Shown: positions 1 to 11,453, counted from the first letter of the stretch. The stretch is 64,000 nt of DNA from an uncultured Marinobacter sp. (GCF_913055835.1 NZ_CAJXKQ010000016.1:16311-80310); one strand, 5' to 3'. Numbers and translations are program-made. Notes: a model not told the origin generated them from the letters alone.

Positions 1-66
1 GTATAGGACCTTTTGACTACACTACATCCAATGACTCATGAATCCGGACTGTCTTGGAGGTTGTCT

Positions 67-1185
67 ATGAAAATCGGCGTGCCCAGGGAAATCAAGAACC
101 GCGAATACCGTGTAGGCATGACGCCGGCTGCCGTTCACGAGCTGTGTGGTCACAATCATGAGGTTTTCGTGGAAACCGGGGCAGGCGTTGCCATCGGGTT
201 TTCCGATGAAGACTATCGCCAGGCCGGGGCCAGCATTCTTGATACTGCGAGGGAGGTTTTCGACACTGCCGAGCTTATCGTCAAGGTCAAGGAGCCCCAG
301 GCCGAGGAACGGGCACTGCTGAAGCCGGAACACACACTCTTCACCTATCTGCATCTCGCTCCGGACAAGGCGCAGACCGATGATCTGGTGAAGTCTGGCG
401 CCACCTGTATAGCCTATGAAACGGTCACTGATCGTGCGGGCCACTTACCCCTGTTGGCGCCGATGTCGGAAGTGGCGGGGCGTATGTCGATCCAGGCTGG
501 TGCCCACTGTCTTGAGAAAGCCATGGGTGGGCGCGGCGTCCTCCTGGGCGGTGTGCCCGGTGTCAGCCCGGCCCGGGTCGCGGTGGTTGGCGGTGGGGTT
601 GTTGGCCAGAACGCCGTTGCCATGGCGGTGGGTCTTGGCGCCCAGGTAACGGTGCTGGACCGCAACATGGACGTATTGCGGCAGCTGGACCATCTTTATG
701 GCAACCGCATCACCACACTGTTTTCTACCGCCCAGACCCTTGATCAGGCGGTGACAGAGTCGGATCTGGTTGTCGGTAGCGTGCTCATTCCCGGAGCTTC
801 GGCCCCCAAACTGATTACCCGAGACATGATCCGCCGGATGCCGGAGGGAAGTGTGATTGTAGACGTTGCCATTGATCAGGGTGGCTGTGCGGAGACCTCC
901 CGGGCCACAACTCATGACGACCCCACGTATATTGTGGATGGTGTGGTACATTACTGCGTGGCGAACATGCCGGGTGCGGTGGCACGTACGTCGACACTGG
1001 CGTTGAATAACGTTACTTTGCCGTTTGTGGCGGCCCTGGCCAATAAGGGGCCTGACCGTGCGATGAAGGAAGATCCACACCTCAGGGCCGGGCTTAACGT
1101 GGCTGCCGGCAAGGTGACCTACAGGGAAGTGGCAGAAGCAACCGGGCACCCATACACAAACCCTGAATCCCTGCTGGGATCCTGA
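67..1185 (+). CDS. ald: Alanine dehydrogenase
   Basis: 372 aa, full length. NAD-dependent L-alanine dehydrogenase (AlaDh/PNT family), a cytosolic enzyme that interconverts L-alanine with pyruvate plus ammonia. The N-terminus [10 protein letters not shown] is typical of the family. K75 (in VKVKEP) and H96 (in YLHLA) sit at the family's pyruvate-binding and catalytic positions, and the Rossmann glycine motif GGGVVG is at about 175-180. The frame stays open upstream, but GGAGG at 56-60 lies 6 nt before this ATG, which fixes the start. A glutathione transferase gene follows 22 nt downstream and may be co-transcribed. The promoter lies mostly outside the window. Confidence 0.93.
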   Translation: MKIGVPREIKNREYRVGMTPAAVHELCGHNHEVFVETGAGVAIGFSDEDYRQAGASILDTAREVFDTAELIVKVKEPQAEERALLKPEHTLFTYLHLAPDKAQTDDLVKSGATCIAYETVTDRAGHLPLLAPMSEVAGRMSIQAGAHCLEKAMGGRGVLLGGVPGVSPARVAVVGGGVVGQNAVAMAVGLGAQVTVLDRNMDVLRQLDHLYGNRITTLFSTAQTLDQAVTESDLVVGSVLIPGASAPKLITRDMIRRMPEGSVIVDVAIDQGGCAETSRATTHDDPTYIVDGVVHYCVANMPGAVARTSTLALNNVTLPFVAALANKGPDRAMKEDPHLRAGLNVAAGKVTYREVAEATGHPYTNPESLLGS

Positions 1186-1207
1186 GTGTGAAACCCTCGG
1201 AGAAACC

Positions 1208-1780
1208 ATGAAACTGATTGGATCCACCACTTCACCTTACGTTCGGCGCATTCGTATCCTGCTGGATGAAGAGCCTTATGAGTTCGTCAACCTCAATATC
1301 TATGGTGAAGGTCGGGATGAACTGCGGCGCAACAATCCGACCCTGAAAATTCCCGTGCTCGAAGACGGCGGCCAGGAGATCTATGACTCCCGGATCATCG
1401 CCCGTTACATCAGTGCCAAGCAGGGCCGGGATCCGCTGACCTGGGACCAGGAAAACCAGCTTACGATGGTTGATGGCGCCAATGACTCGGCGGTCACCAT
1501 GCTGCTCTCGGAGAAGTCGGGTATTGATACCGGTGAGGACCGGATGTTCTATAACCTTCAGCGTGAGCGGATCATGACCACCTTGCGTACCCTGGCGGCG
1601 ATGGTGGAGGACGCTCAGTTTGAAACCTGGAATTACCCGGCGATCTGTCTGTACTGTCTCGTGGACTGGCTGGACTTCAGGGATCTGGTGGACTTCTCGG
1701 GTGTGGAAAGCCTTCTGTCATATCGTGACAGCCGCAGGGATTACCCCTGGGTTGCCGAGACTGATCCCCGCAACTCCTGA
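1208..1780 (+). CDS. Glutathione S-transferase family protein
   Basis: 190 aa. An N-terminal thioredoxin-fold GST domain begins MKLIGSTTSPYVRRIR, where the SPYVRR segment lies in the glutathione-site region. NPTLKIPVLEDG (about 42-53) carries the family's cis-proline, and YDSRIIARYI (about 58-67) matches the glutathione-binding SRAI/SNAI segment. The helical C-terminal domain is short and acidic. The usual role is glutathione conjugation or reduction in the cytosol, but the substrate cannot be told from sequence. It lies 22 nt after ald in the same direction. Confidence 0.8.
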   Translation: MKLIGSTTSPYVRRIRILLDEEPYEFVNLNIYGEGRDELRRNNPTLKIPVLEDGGQEIYDSRIIARYISAKQGRDPLTWDQENQLTMVDGANDSAVTMLLSEKSGIDTGEDRMFYNLQRERIMTTLRTLAAMVEDAQFETWNYPAICLYCLVDWLDFRDLVDFSGVESLLSYRDSRRDYPWVAETDPRNS

Positions 1781-1785
1781 TTCCG

Positions 1786-1809
1786 GGCGGCCGGCAACCG
1801 CCGGCCGCC
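1786..1809 (+). terminator. GC-rich hairpin after the GST gene, no T-tract
   Basis: A perfect 10-bp stem (GGCGGCCGGC with GCCGGCCGCC) closes a 4-nt AACC loop, 5 nt after the GST stop codon. No run of T follows, so it is more likely a 3'-end stabiliser or Rho-associated structure than a classical intrinsic terminator. Confidence 0.45.
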
Positions 1810-1885
1810 AACCTCGTAAATTAAGTTGAAATTAAGTCTTCTGAAAGGTTGCAGAAGCTATTCTGTGCTTTTATCTTTGGTCACT

Positions 1886-3426
<1,541 letters not shown>

Positions 3427-3456
3427 GACCGACAATAACAAACCGAGGTGATTAAC

Positions 3457-4728
3457 ATGTCCAGATTCAATCGTAACCTGTGGATGGCCGGCAGCCTGGC
3501 GGCTTTTGCTTTTGCCGGCACCGTGCAGGCCAAGACCATCACCATCTCCTGCGGCGCCGTGGGTGCCGAGAAGCAGCTTTGTGAGGAAGGCACCCAGGCC
3601 TGGGCGGATCAGACCGGTCATGAGGTAAAAGTGGTTTCCACGCCCAACTCGGCGACTGAACGCCTTTCGCTCTACCAACAGCTGCTGGCTGCCCAGTCCG
3701 AAGACGTTGATATCTTCCAGATTGACGTGGTCTGGCCGGGCATGCTGGCCCAGCATCTGGTGGACCTTGCGGAGTACACCAATGGTGCCGAGGATAGCCA
3801 TTTTGAATCCCTGGTCCAGAACAACACAGTGGATGGCCGGCTGGTGGCCATGCCCTGGTTTACCGATGCGGGCGTGCTCTATTACCGCAAGGATCTCCTG
3901 GATAAATATGACCAGAATGTTCCGAAAACCTGGCAGCAATTGACCGATTCCGCTCGCGTGGTGATGGCCGGTGAGCGTGAAGCGGGCAATGACCGCTTCT
4001 GGGGCTTTGTCTGGCAGGGCAGGGCTTATGAAGGTCTCACCTGCAACGCACTTGAGTGGGTTGCCTCCCATAACGGTGGCACGGTGGTCGATGGCGAAGG
4101 CAATGTCACCATCAACAATCCCCAGGCCCGGGAAGCGCTCGCGCTGGCCAGTACCTGGATTGACGATATTTCCCCCCGCAGCGTTCTGAACTACACCGAG
4201 GAAGAGGCCCGGGGCGTATTCCAGTCCGGCAATGCGCTGTACATGCGTAACTGGCCTTACGCCTGGAGCCTGGCGCAAAGCGATGACAGCCCGGTCAAGG
4301 ACAAGGTCGGCGTTGTAGCGCTGCCCAGGGGTGGCGAGCAGGGCACCCATGCCGGAACCCTGGGAGGCTGGCAACTGGCTGTCTCCCGTTACTCGGCCAA
4401 TAAGGACGAGGCGGCAGATCTGGTCCGGTTCCTGACCAGCTACGAGGAGCAGAAACGCCGGGCGATTCAGGGTAGCTATAACCCCACGATTCCCGACCTC
4501 TATGAAGATGAGGATGTGCTGGCGGCGGTACCCTTCTTTGGTGAGCTGTTCGAAACCTTCAAGAACGGCGTGCCCAGGCCATCCTCTGTGACCGGTGAAA
4601 GCTACGGTCGAGTCAGTAATGCGTTCTTCAATGCCACCCATCAGGTGCTCTCTGGCGAGGCGGAGCCGGAGCAGGCGTTGAACGCTCTGGAGCGTCAGCT
4701 TCAGCGTCTTGGCCGCCGGGGCTGGTAA
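3457..4728 (+). CDS. ABC transporter alpha-glucoside-binding protein
   Basis: 423 aa. Periplasmic extracellular solute-binding protein family 1, resembling AglE/ThuE (sucrose, trehalose, maltose binding). The signal peptide is MSRFNRNLWMAGS… cleaved near VQA-K (about residue 25). VDIFQIDVVWPGML and the domain hinge are typical of ThuE-like proteins. The frame is open from a GTG at 3448, but GAGG at 3445-3448 suits the ATG at 3457 better. It is 30 nt after the porin and 6 nt before the first permease. The exact sugar is not determined; sucrose or trehalose/maltose fits the downstream alpha-glucosidase and PfkB kinase. Confidence 0.85.
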   Translation: MSRFNRNLWMAGSLAAFAFAGTVQAKTITISCGAVGAEKQLCEEGTQAWADQTGHEVKVVSTPNSATERLSLYQQLLAAQSEDVDIFQIDVVWPGMLAQHLVDLAEYTNGAEDSHFESLVQNNTVDGRLVAMPWFTDAGVLYYRKDLLDKYDQNVPKTWQQLTDSARVVMAGEREAGNDRFWGFVWQGRAYEGLTCNALEWVASHNGGTVVDGEGNVTINNPQAREALALASTWIDDISPRSVLNYTEEEARGVFQSGNALYMRNWPYAWSLAQSDDSPVKDKVGVVALPRGGEQGTHAGTLGGWQLAVSRYSANKDEAADLVRFLTSYEEQKRRAIQGSYNPTIPDLYEDEDVLAAVPFFGELFETFKNGVPRPSSVTGESYGRVSNAFFNATHQVLSGEAEPEQALNALERQLQRLGRRGW

Positions 4729-4734
4729 CTGGCC

Positions 4735-5727
4735 ATGGCTCATACCACACCGGCACCTGCAGAAACGGCCGCGGGCGGCAACTCGCCGGCCCGTGCAATG
4801 CCCGCCAAACGGCAAGCCAGCCGGGTGCGCCGCCAGCGCCTGCGGGCAGCATGGTTGTTCCTGATCCCCATGCTGGTGGTGCTGGCTGCCGTGGCGGGCT
4901 GGCCACTGATGCGAACCATCTGGTTCAGCTTCACCGATGCCAGTTTCGCCAATATCAGCGAGTACGGCCTGGTGGGTTTCGAGAACTACCTGGTCTACGA
5001 CAATGGCGCCTGGTACGGCGTATTGGCAGATCCGACCTGGTGGAATGCGGTTTGGAACACGCTGTTCTTCACGGTGGTGTCGGTGGGTATGGAAACCGTT
5101 CTGGGTCTGATCATCGCGCTGACCCTGAACGCCCAGTTCCGTGGCCGGGGCTGGGTCCGGGCCGCCACCCTGATTCCCTGGGCGGTGCCGACCATCGTCT
5201 CCGCCAAGATGTGGGGATGGATGCTCCACGATCAGTTCGGGATCATCAACGAAATGCTGATGGGCCTCGGCCTGATTGCCGAACCACTGAACTGGACGGC
5301 CAATGCCGACCTGTCCATGTGGGCCGTCATTATGGTCGATGTCTGGAAAACCACGCCCTTCATGGCACTGCTAACGCTGGCAGCCCTGCAGATGCTGCCC
5401 TCGGACTGCTATGAGGCGGCAAAGGTGGACGGTATTCATCCGGTACGGGTGTTCTTTAAGGTGACCCTGCCGCTGATCCTGCCAGCCTTGATGGTCGCGA
5501 TCATTTTCCGGGTGCTTGATGCGCTGCGGGTATTCGATGTGATCTACGTGCTGACATCCAACAGTGCGGACACCATGTCCATGTCAGTGTACGCCCGTCA
5601 GCAGCTGGTGGAATTCCAGGATGTCGGATACGGCTCGGCGGCTTCCACGGTGCTGTTCCTCATCATTGCTTTGCTGACCATCAGCTATCTCTATCTCGGC
5701 CGCAAACAGATCGGGGGTGAGGCATGA
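4735..5727 (+). CDS. Sugar ABC transporter permease, MalF type
   Basis: 330 aa. Inner-membrane permease with six predicted transmembrane segments after a basic, Ala/Pro-rich N-terminal tail of about 35 residues. The EAA-loop motif YEAAKVDGIHPVRVFFKVTLP (around residue 225) contacts the ABC ATPase. Its closest relatives are AglF/ThuF-type permeases. The stop codon overlaps the next gene's start (ATGA at 5724-5727), which indicates translational coupling. Confidence 0.88.
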   Translation: MAHTTPAPAETAAGGNSPARAMPAKRQASRVRRQRLRAAWLFLIPMLVVLAAVAGWPLMRTIWFSFTDASFANISEYGLVGFENYLVYDNGAWYGVLADPTWWNAVWNTLFFTVVSVGMETVLGLIIALTLNAQFRGRGWVRAATLIPWAVPTIVSAKMWGWMLHDQFGIINEMLMGLGLIAEPLNWTANADLSMWAVIMVDVWKTTPFMALLTLAALQMLPSDCYEAAKVDGIHPVRVFFKVTLPLILPALMVAIIFRVLDALRVFDVIYVLTSNSADTMSMSVYARQQLVEFQDVGYGSAASTVLFLIIALLTISYLYLGRKQIGGEA

Positions 5728-6566
5728 ACCGCAAACTGCTGAAGAAAATCGCCGCGAAAACCGGTTTCGCTATCCTGCTGGCAGGGATCCTGTTGTTTAC
5801 GGTGTTCCCGTTCTATTACGCGATCGTGACCTCGTTCAAGAGCGGTTCCGAGCTGTTCGATGTGACCTGGTGGGTAAGCGCCTTTGATTTCTCCAACTAT
5901 GCGTCGGTAATCGGTGACGGCTCCTTCGTGGGCAGCATCTGGAATTCGGTACTGGTGTCCTTCGCCACGGTAATCATTGCCATGGCCTTTGGCCTGACCG
6001 CCGCCTACGCCCTTGGCAGGGTGCAGTTCCGGGGCCGAAGTGCGGTACTGATGATTGTGCTCGGGGTCTCGATGTTTCCCCAGGTGGCGGTGCTTTCCGG
6101 GCTGTTCGAGGTGATCCGGGCGCTGGACCTGTACAACAACCCGCTGGCGCTGATCTTCTCCTACACCATCTTCACGCTGCCGTTCACGGTCTGGATTCTG
6201 ACTACCTTCATGCGGCAGCTGCCGAAGGAATTGGAGGAGGCCGCCATTGTCGACGGTGCCTCGCCCATGACCACGCTTTTCAAGGTGTTTATCCCGCTGA
6301 TGTGGCCGGCCATGGCCACAACAGGCCTGCTGGCGTTTATCGCCGCCTGGAACGAGTTCCTGTTTGCACTCACCTTCACTCTCACCGATGACCAGCGGAC
6401 CGTGCCTGTCGCCATTGCCCTGCTGACCGGTGGCTCACAGTACGAGCTGCCCTGGGGCAACCTGATGGCGGCGTCGGTCATCGTTACGGTGCCGCTGGTG
6501 TTGCTGGTGCTGATTTTCCAACGTCGTATCGTATCTGGCCTCACGGCGGGTGCGGTGAAAGGTTAA
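5724..6566 (+). CDS. Sugar ABC transporter permease, MalG type
   Basis: 280 aa. Second inner-membrane permease of the alpha-glucoside importer, with about six membrane segments. The EAA motif is EEAAIVDGASPMTTLFKVFIP (about residues 172-192), and the C-terminal FQRRIVSGLTAGAVKG tail is typical of MalG/AglG/ThuG. It overlaps the upstream permease by 4 nt and precedes the alpha-glucosidase by 13 nt. Confidence 0.9.
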   Translation: MNRKLLKKIAAKTGFAILLAGILLFTVFPFYYAIVTSFKSGSELFDVTWWVSAFDFSNYASVIGDGSFVGSIWNSVLVSFATVIIAMAFGLTAAYALGRVQFRGRSAVLMIVLGVSMFPQVAVLSGLFEVIRALDLYNNPLALIFSYTIFTLPFTVWILTTFMRQLPKELEEAAIVDGASPMTTLFKVFIPLMWPAMATTGLLAFIAAWNEFLFALTFTLTDDQRTVPVAIALLTGGSQYELPWGNLMAASVIVTVPLVLLVLIFQRRIVSGLTAGAVKG

Positions 6567-6579
6567 CCAAGGAGTATTT

Positions 6580-8196
6580 ATGACCCAGTCACAGCCCTGG
6601 TGGAAGGGTGGCATTATCTACCAGATCTATCCCCGCAGCTTTCTGGACAGCAACGGGGATGGAATTGGCGATCTCAAGGGCGTTACCCGGAAACTGCCCT
6701 ACGTCGCCTCCCTGGGCGTGGACGCTATCTGGCTGTCTCCGTTCTTCACCTCGCCCATGAAAGACTTCGGCTACGACGTCTCTGACTACCGCGGGGTCGA
6801 CCCGATCTTCGGGGACATGGACGACTATCGGGCGCTGGTGGCCGAAGCCCATCGTCTGGGTCTGAAGGTGATCATTGACCAGGTGCTAAGCCACACCGCT
6901 GAAAACCATCCCTGGTTCGAGGAAAGCCGGTCCAGCCGGGACAATGCCAAAGCCGACTGGTTTGTCTGGGCCGACCCGAAGCCTGACGGCACCCCGCCCA
7001 ACAACTGGCTGTCCATTTTTGGTGGCAGTGCCTGGGCCTGGGACAGTCGCCGGGGCCAGTACTACCTGCACAACTTCCTGGCCAGCCAGCCGGACTTGAA
7101 CTTCCACAACCCGGCGGTGCGCCAGGCCCAACTGGATAATATGCGGTTCTGGCTGGAGCTGGGCGCGGACGGGTTCCGCCTGGACACGGTGAACTTCTAC
7201 TACCACAGCCAGGGGCTGGAGAATAACCCGGCCGTTCCCGCCGGTGAGAACAAGACGTTCGTGGCCAAGGGTGTGAACCCTTATACCTATCAACGCCACG
7301 TCTACGATCTCAGTCAGCCGGAGAACCTGGCGTTTCTCGAAGACCTCCGCGCGCTGATGGATGAGTTTCCTGACACCACCCTGGTGGGTGAGATCGGTGA
7401 CGACCGGCCGCTGGAACGCATGGCGGAGTACACCCACGGCAGCCACCGTCTGCATATGGCTTACTCATTTGACTTGCTCTCAGACCAGCATGGTCCGGAC
7501 TGGGTTCGCGATGTGGTGCGCCGGTTCCAGAATGGCCTCAGTGATGGCTGGGCCTGTTGGGCCCTGAGCAATCATGATGTGGTACGGGTGGTGTCGCGTT
7601 GGGGTGAGCATGCGGAGGATCCCCACGCCTACGCCCGGGTTCTTATGGCACTGCTGCTCTCGCTTCGCGGCAGCGTGTGTATTTATCAGGGCGAGGAGCT
7701 TGGCCTGCCGGAAGCCTGGGTGCCGTTCGAGGCACTGCAGGACCCCTACGGCATTGAGTTCTGGCCGGAGTTCAAGGGCCGGGATGGTTGCCGTACTCCC
7801 ATGCCCTGGACCCCGGAAGCCAATGGAGGGTTCACCACCGGGACGCCCTGGCTTCCAGTCGACCGCCACCACCTTGAGCTGTCGGTGCAGAGTCAGGAAG
7901 ACAACCCGGACTCCACCCTGAACAGCAGTCGGCGTCTGATCCGCTGGCGTCAGAACCAGCCGGCACTGGTGCAGGGCGAGCTGGAGCTGATCGAGAACAC
8001 CGGCGATGCGCTTTGCTGGGTCCGAAAGACAGAGGAACAGTCCATGCTGGTTGCGCTCAATGTCACCGGCCGGGAACTTCGCACTCCGGTGCCCTGTGAT
8101 ATTGACCGGGTTGCAACCGGCCACGGTTTCACCGGTTATATCGATGGCGGCGACCTGGTCCTGCCGCCCTATCAGGCTTTATTTGCAGAGTTGTAA
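6580..8196 (+). CDS. GH13 alpha-glucosidase
   Basis: 538 aa, a cytosolic glycoside hydrolase family 13 enzyme. The N-terminus WWKGGIIYQIYPRSF is the family signature. The catalytic triad is visible: nucleophile D202 (GFRLDTVNF), acid/base E271 (LVGEIGDD) and transition-state D333 (LSNHDVVR). These numbers agree with those I recall for the Halomonas alpha-glucosidase HaG (subfamily GH13_23). There is no signal peptide, so the sugar is hydrolysed after import. RBS AAGGAG lies 7-8 nt before the ATG. It presumably releases glucose, and fructose if the substrate is sucrose, which would explain the PfkB kinase downstream. Confidence 0.92.
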   Translation: MTQSQPWWKGGIIYQIYPRSFLDSNGDGIGDLKGVTRKLPYVASLGVDAIWLSPFFTSPMKDFGYDVSDYRGVDPIFGDMDDYRALVAEAHRLGLKVIIDQVLSHTAENHPWFEESRSSRDNAKADWFVWADPKPDGTPPNNWLSIFGGSAWAWDSRRGQYYLHNFLASQPDLNFHNPAVRQAQLDNMRFWLELGADGFRLDTVNFYYHSQGLENNPAVPAGENKTFVAKGVNPYTYQRHVYDLSQPENLAFLEDLRALMDEFPDTTLVGEIGDDRPLERMAEYTHGSHRLHMAYSFDLLSDQHGPDWVRDVVRRFQNGLSDGWACWALSNHDVVRVVSRWGEHAEDPHAYARVLMALLLSLRGSVCIYQGEELGLPEAWVPFEALQDPYGIEFWPEFKGRDGCRTPMPWTPEANGGFTTGTPWLPVDRHHLELSVQSQEDNPDSTLNSSRRLIRWRQNQPALVQGELELIENTGDALCWVRKTEEQSMLVALNVTGRELRTPVPCDIDRVATGHGFTGYIDGGDLVLPPYQALFAEL

Positions 8197-8207
8197 AACG
8201 TCGCGGC

Positions 8208-8225
8208 GCCCGGCCCTGACCGGGC
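8208..8225 (+). other. Intra-operon stem-loop
   Basis: A perfect 6-bp stem GCCCGG/CCGGGC with a 6-nt loop lies between the alpha-glucosidase and the ABC ATPase. There is no T-tract, so a role in mRNA processing or differential stability is more plausible than termination. Confidence 0.4.
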
Positions 8226-8247
8226 GACTAACAGAGGAGTCTCCACC

Positions 8248-9381
8248 ATGGCTTGCGTGGAACTGAAAAATATAAACAAGACCTTTGGACAGATTGAGAT
8301 TCTGCCGTGCGTGAACCTGCGCATCGAAGACGGCGAATTTGTGGTTTTTGTCGGCCCTTCGGGTTGTGGTAAGTCGACCATGCTCCGGCTGATCGCCGGG
8401 CTGGAGGACCCCACCAGTGGCGATATCGAGATCGACGGCGAAGTGGTCACCGATCAGTCACCAAAGGAGCGTGGTGTGGGCATGGTGTTCCAGTCCTATG
8501 CCCTGTATCCCCACATGTCGGTGTATGAGAACATCGCCTTTGGCCTCAAGCTGGGCAAGGCCAGGAAGAACAAGATCCGCGAATGGGTGGAAAAAACCGC
8601 CGAAGTCCTGCAACTGGAGAAGTTGCTGGATCGTAAACCCCGGGAGTTATCCGGTGGCCAACGCCAGCGGGTGGCCATTGGCCGGGCCATGGCCCGGGAA
8701 CCCAAGATCATGCTGTTTGATGAGCCGTTGTCCAATCTGGATGCCAGCCTGCGGGTTCAGATGCGCACGGAAATCGCCAAGCTGCACGACCGCTTGCAGT
8801 CCACCATGATCTACGTGACCCACGATCAGGTAGAAGCCATGACCCTGGCCGACAAGATAGTGGTACTCAACGGCGGCAATATCGAACAGGTCGGTACGCC
8901 CTACGAGCTTTACGAGACCCCGGCCAGTCTGTTTGTGGCAGGATTCATCGGATCTCCGAAAATGAATCTGATGCCTGGCAGCATTGACGGAGAAGTCGGT
9001 GCACCGACAACTGCCATCAATATTCGGGGTTTGGGCAAAGTGACTGTCAACCGCGAAACCTCTAGCCTGAAAGATGGCGATGCGGTGACCGTGGGTGTTC
9101 GCCCGGAACACTTCACCCTGGCGTTGTCGGGACCCGATCACGGGCTGGAAGTGGTAAACGTTGAGTATCTCGGCAACGAGGCCTATGTCTATGTCGAGCT
9201 GCCCGGTATGCAAGAGCTCATGGTGGTGCGCCAGCCGGTGCCCTGCGAGGTTCAGACCGGGCAGCGGGTGTCGCTGGCCACCGAGCCGGAGCTGGTGCAT
9301 GTGTTCGATGCCAGCGGGCGGGCCCTGGGCCCTTTCAAGGCAGAAGCGGAGTCGGCCGAACGGTTGGCTGCAACCCAGTGA
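8248..9381 (+). CDS. Sugar ABC transporter ATP-binding protein, UgpC/MsmX type
   Basis: 377 aa. ATPase of the alpha-glucoside importer. Walker A is GPSGCGKST (36-44), the Q-loop is in VFQSYALYPHM, the ABC signature is LSGGQ (134-138), Walker B is IMLFDEP (154-160) and the switch histidine is H192 (YVTHDQ). About 140 C-terminal residues form the TOBE/MalK regulatory domain (…VTVGVRPEHF). RBS GAGG is 10 nt before the ATG. It follows the alpha-glucosidase by 51 nt in the same operon, so the permeases encoded upstream are its obvious partners. Confidence 0.92.
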   Translation: MACVELKNINKTFGQIEILPCVNLRIEDGEFVVFVGPSGCGKSTMLRLIAGLEDPTSGDIEIDGEVVTDQSPKERGVGMVFQSYALYPHMSVYENIAFGLKLGKARKNKIREWVEKTAEVLQLEKLLDRKPRELSGGQRQRVAIGRAMAREPKIMLFDEPLSNLDASLRVQMRTEIAKLHDRLQSTMIYVTHDQVEAMTLADKIVVLNGGNIEQVGTPYELYETPASLFVAGFIGSPKMNLMPGSIDGEVGAPTTAINIRGLGKVTVNRETSSLKDGDAVTVGVRPEHFTLALSGPDHGLEVVNVEYLGNEAYVYVELPGMQELMVVRQPVPCEVQTGQRVSLATEPELVHVFDASGRALGPFKAEAESAERLAATQ

Positions 9382-9412
9382 AATCTGAGAACCGGGGGCG
9401 GGAGAAGCGAGT

Positions 9413-10462
9413 GTGACGGAGAAGCCCAGGCGTCTGACAGTAAAGCTGATGGCGGAGAAACTGAATGTTTCCACAGCCACCATCTCCAATGCTTTCAATC
9501 GGCCGGATCAGCTGTCCGAAGGCCGTCGCCGCTGGATTCTGGAAGAGTGCAAGCGTCTGGGCTACATGGGACCCAACGCTGCCGCCCGAAGCCTGCGCAC
9601 CGGCCGGACCGGCAACGTTGGCGTGATGCTGGCAGATAACCTGGCCTACAGTTTGACGGACCCGGTGGCCAGCGAGTTCCTGCATGGCCTCGCGGAGGTC
9701 CTCGATCGTCGCCACATGAACATGCTGCTGCTTTCCAGTCAGGACGACGATGAACACCGGAGTCGACTGCAGGAATCCATGGTGGACGGCTTCATTGTTT
9801 ATGGCTGGCTGAAGAAGGGACGCACCTACGAGCGCCTGCTCCAGCATGGTAAGCCCATGGTCGCGGTGGATTTTGATCTCGAAGGCTGCACCTGGGTCAA
9901 CATTGACAACTATGAGGGTGCCCGCCGAAGCGCCGAGCATGCGCTCCGGCAGCCCCCTGAAAACATTGCTATTCTGGGTCTTCGTCTGGTGGATACCGAC
10001 CGTGTTTGCCGGATCCGCGACCGGGAACTGTTCAACGAGGCAAGGGCGATTTCCGTGCGCCGGCTTCATGGCTACACCGATGCCCTGGAGGCCGCCGGAT
10101 ACCAGGTACCCGCCGAACGCATCTGGTCCACGCCCACCAATACCCACGAGGACGCCTACCAGGCCGCCCGGGAAGCGCTGACCAGCAGCCCCAGGCCGGA
10201 CTTGTTGCTGTGCATGAGTGACCGGATCGCACTGGCCGCCATTCAGGCCGCACTGCAGATGGGGCTGAGAGTGCCAGAGGACGTCCGGATCGTCGGTTTC
10301 GATGGTATTCCCGAGGGCGCCAACATCCATCCGTCGCTGACTACGGTCTATCAGCAGAGTGCCGAGAAGGGACGTATTGCCGCCCGGATTTTCCTGGGTG
10401 AGCAGGAAGATGCCAACGTGTTGCTGCCCACCTGTTTGCTGGTACGTGAAAGCTGCCCCTGA
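9413..10462 (+). CDS. LacI-family transcriptional regulator
   Basis: 349 aa, GTG start. The N-terminal helix-turn-helix RLTVKLMAEKLNVSTATISNAFNRPDQLSE (about 7-36) and hinge region are followed by a periplasmic-binding-protein-like effector domain (GNVGVMLADNLAYSLTDP…). The distal segment VRIVGFDGIPEGANIHPSLTTVYQ is typical of the family. Preferred start: GTG at 9413, preceded by GGGAGAAG. It lies 31 nt after the ABC ATPase and ahead of the PfkB kinase, so it is probably the local repressor of the alpha-glucoside operon. The effector sugar is unknown. Confidence 0.9.
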   Translation: MTEKPRRLTVKLMAEKLNVSTATISNAFNRPDQLSEGRRRWILEECKRLGYMGPNAAARSLRTGRTGNVGVMLADNLAYSLTDPVASEFLHGLAEVLDRRHMNMLLLSSQDDDEHRSRLQESMVDGFIVYGWLKKGRTYERLLQHGKPMVAVDFDLEGCTWVNIDNYEGARRSAEHALRQPPENIAILGLRLVDTDRVCRIRDRELFNEARAISVRRLHGYTDALEAAGYQVPAERIWSTPTNTHEDAYQAAREALTSSPRPDLLLCMSDRIALAAIQAALQMGLRVPEDVRIVGFDGIPEGANIHPSLTTVYQQSAEKGRIAARIFLGEQEDANVLLPTCLLVRESCP

Positions 10463-10496
10463 TATCCGCTCACTCCATACAGAACAAGAGCCTGCC

Positions 10497-11453
10497 ATGA
10501 TGCCATTTGACGTACTCTGCTTCGGTGAAGCCCTGATCGACATGCGTGGTGAAGACGTCGACGGGCAACTCCGTTTTGTTCCCCAGCCCGGTGGCGCCCC
10601 TGCTAATGTTGCTGTCGGTGTGGCCCGGCTTGGTGGCAGGTCCGGGTTCGCCGGTCAGGTCGGTGCCGACCTTTTTGGCAACCAGATTCTTCGCTCCCTG
10701 TCCGGGTTCGGGGTGGACACGTCGCTACTGCTGCAAACCCAGAGTGCCAATACGGCGCTGGCCATGGTCGCCCTGGATGAAGCCGGCGAACGCAGCTTTT
10801 CCTTCTACCGGAATGCCACGGCGGATCTGCTGTATGAGCCGGAACAACTGCCGGACAGTGCTCTCGCCGGCCAGCCCATCTTTCACATCTGTTCAAATAC
10901 CCTGACTGAGCCGGTCATTGCGGAAACGACCCTGGCCCTGGTGGCGCGGGCGCGAGGGGCGGGCTGCCTGGTGAGTTTTGATGTCAATTACCGAAAACCA
11001 CTCTGGCCGGATCCGGAACGCGCACCGGAGCAGATTCGGGCCCTTGCCCTGGAGGCGGACCTCGTCAAGTTCAGCCGGGAAGAGCTGACAGCGCTCTACG
11101 GTGACCAGGAGGATGCCCTCGTTGAAGAGCTTTGTGATCAGGGTGTTCAGTTGGTCCTGGTTTCTGACGGCCCTGGCGCTCTTCAGGCCTGGACGCAGCA
11201 ACGACGGCTCACAATCGTTCCACCGCAGGTGCGGGCGGTGGATACTACCGCCGCCGGTGATGCCTTTGTGGCCGGCCTTCTTTTTCAGTTGGCCCGTCAT
11301 GGGGTGACGGCTGAACGGCTCAACACGTGGCTTGCCCAGCCGGCCAGTCTCGACCGGGCACTGAAGTTCGCAGCCCGGTGTGGTGCCATTGCTGCAACCC
11401 GGTTCGGAGCTTTCGATGCCTTGCCGTCAATCGCTGATTTCCAGGATCTGTGA
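10497..11453 (+). CDS. PfkB-family sugar kinase, probable fructokinase
   Basis: 318 aa. Ribokinase/PfkB fold: N-terminal DVLCFGEALIDM, substrate-site region GGAPANVAVGVARLGG, and C-terminal signature DTTAAGDAF with catalytic base D255. The spacing and GEALID start match fructokinases best. It would phosphorylate fructose released in the cytosol by the upstream alpha-glucosidase if the substrate is sucrose. The frame extends upstream into the LacI gene, but MMPFDVLCFG is the family start. Two adjacent ATGs (10497, 10500) are possible. Confidence 0.85.
   Translation: MMPFDVLCFGEALIDMRGEDVDGQLRFVPQPGGAPANVAVGVARLGGRSGFAGQVGADLFGNQILRSLSGFGVDTSLLLQTQSANTALAMVALDEAGERSFSFYRNATADLLYEPEQLPDSALAGQPIFHICSNTLTEPVIAETTLALVARARGAGCLVSFDVNYRKPLWPDPERAPEQIRALALEADLVKFSREELTALYGDQEDALVEELCDQGVQLVLVSDGPGALQAWTQQRRLTIVPPQVRAVDTTAAGDAFVAGLLFQLARHGVTAERLNTWLAQPASLDRALKFAARCGAIAATRFGAFDALPSIADFQDL

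Noticed and set aside
445..1230. Minus-strand open frame of 261 codons opposite ald
   Set aside because: Fully antisense to alanine dehydrogenase, with no RBS and no recognisable motif.
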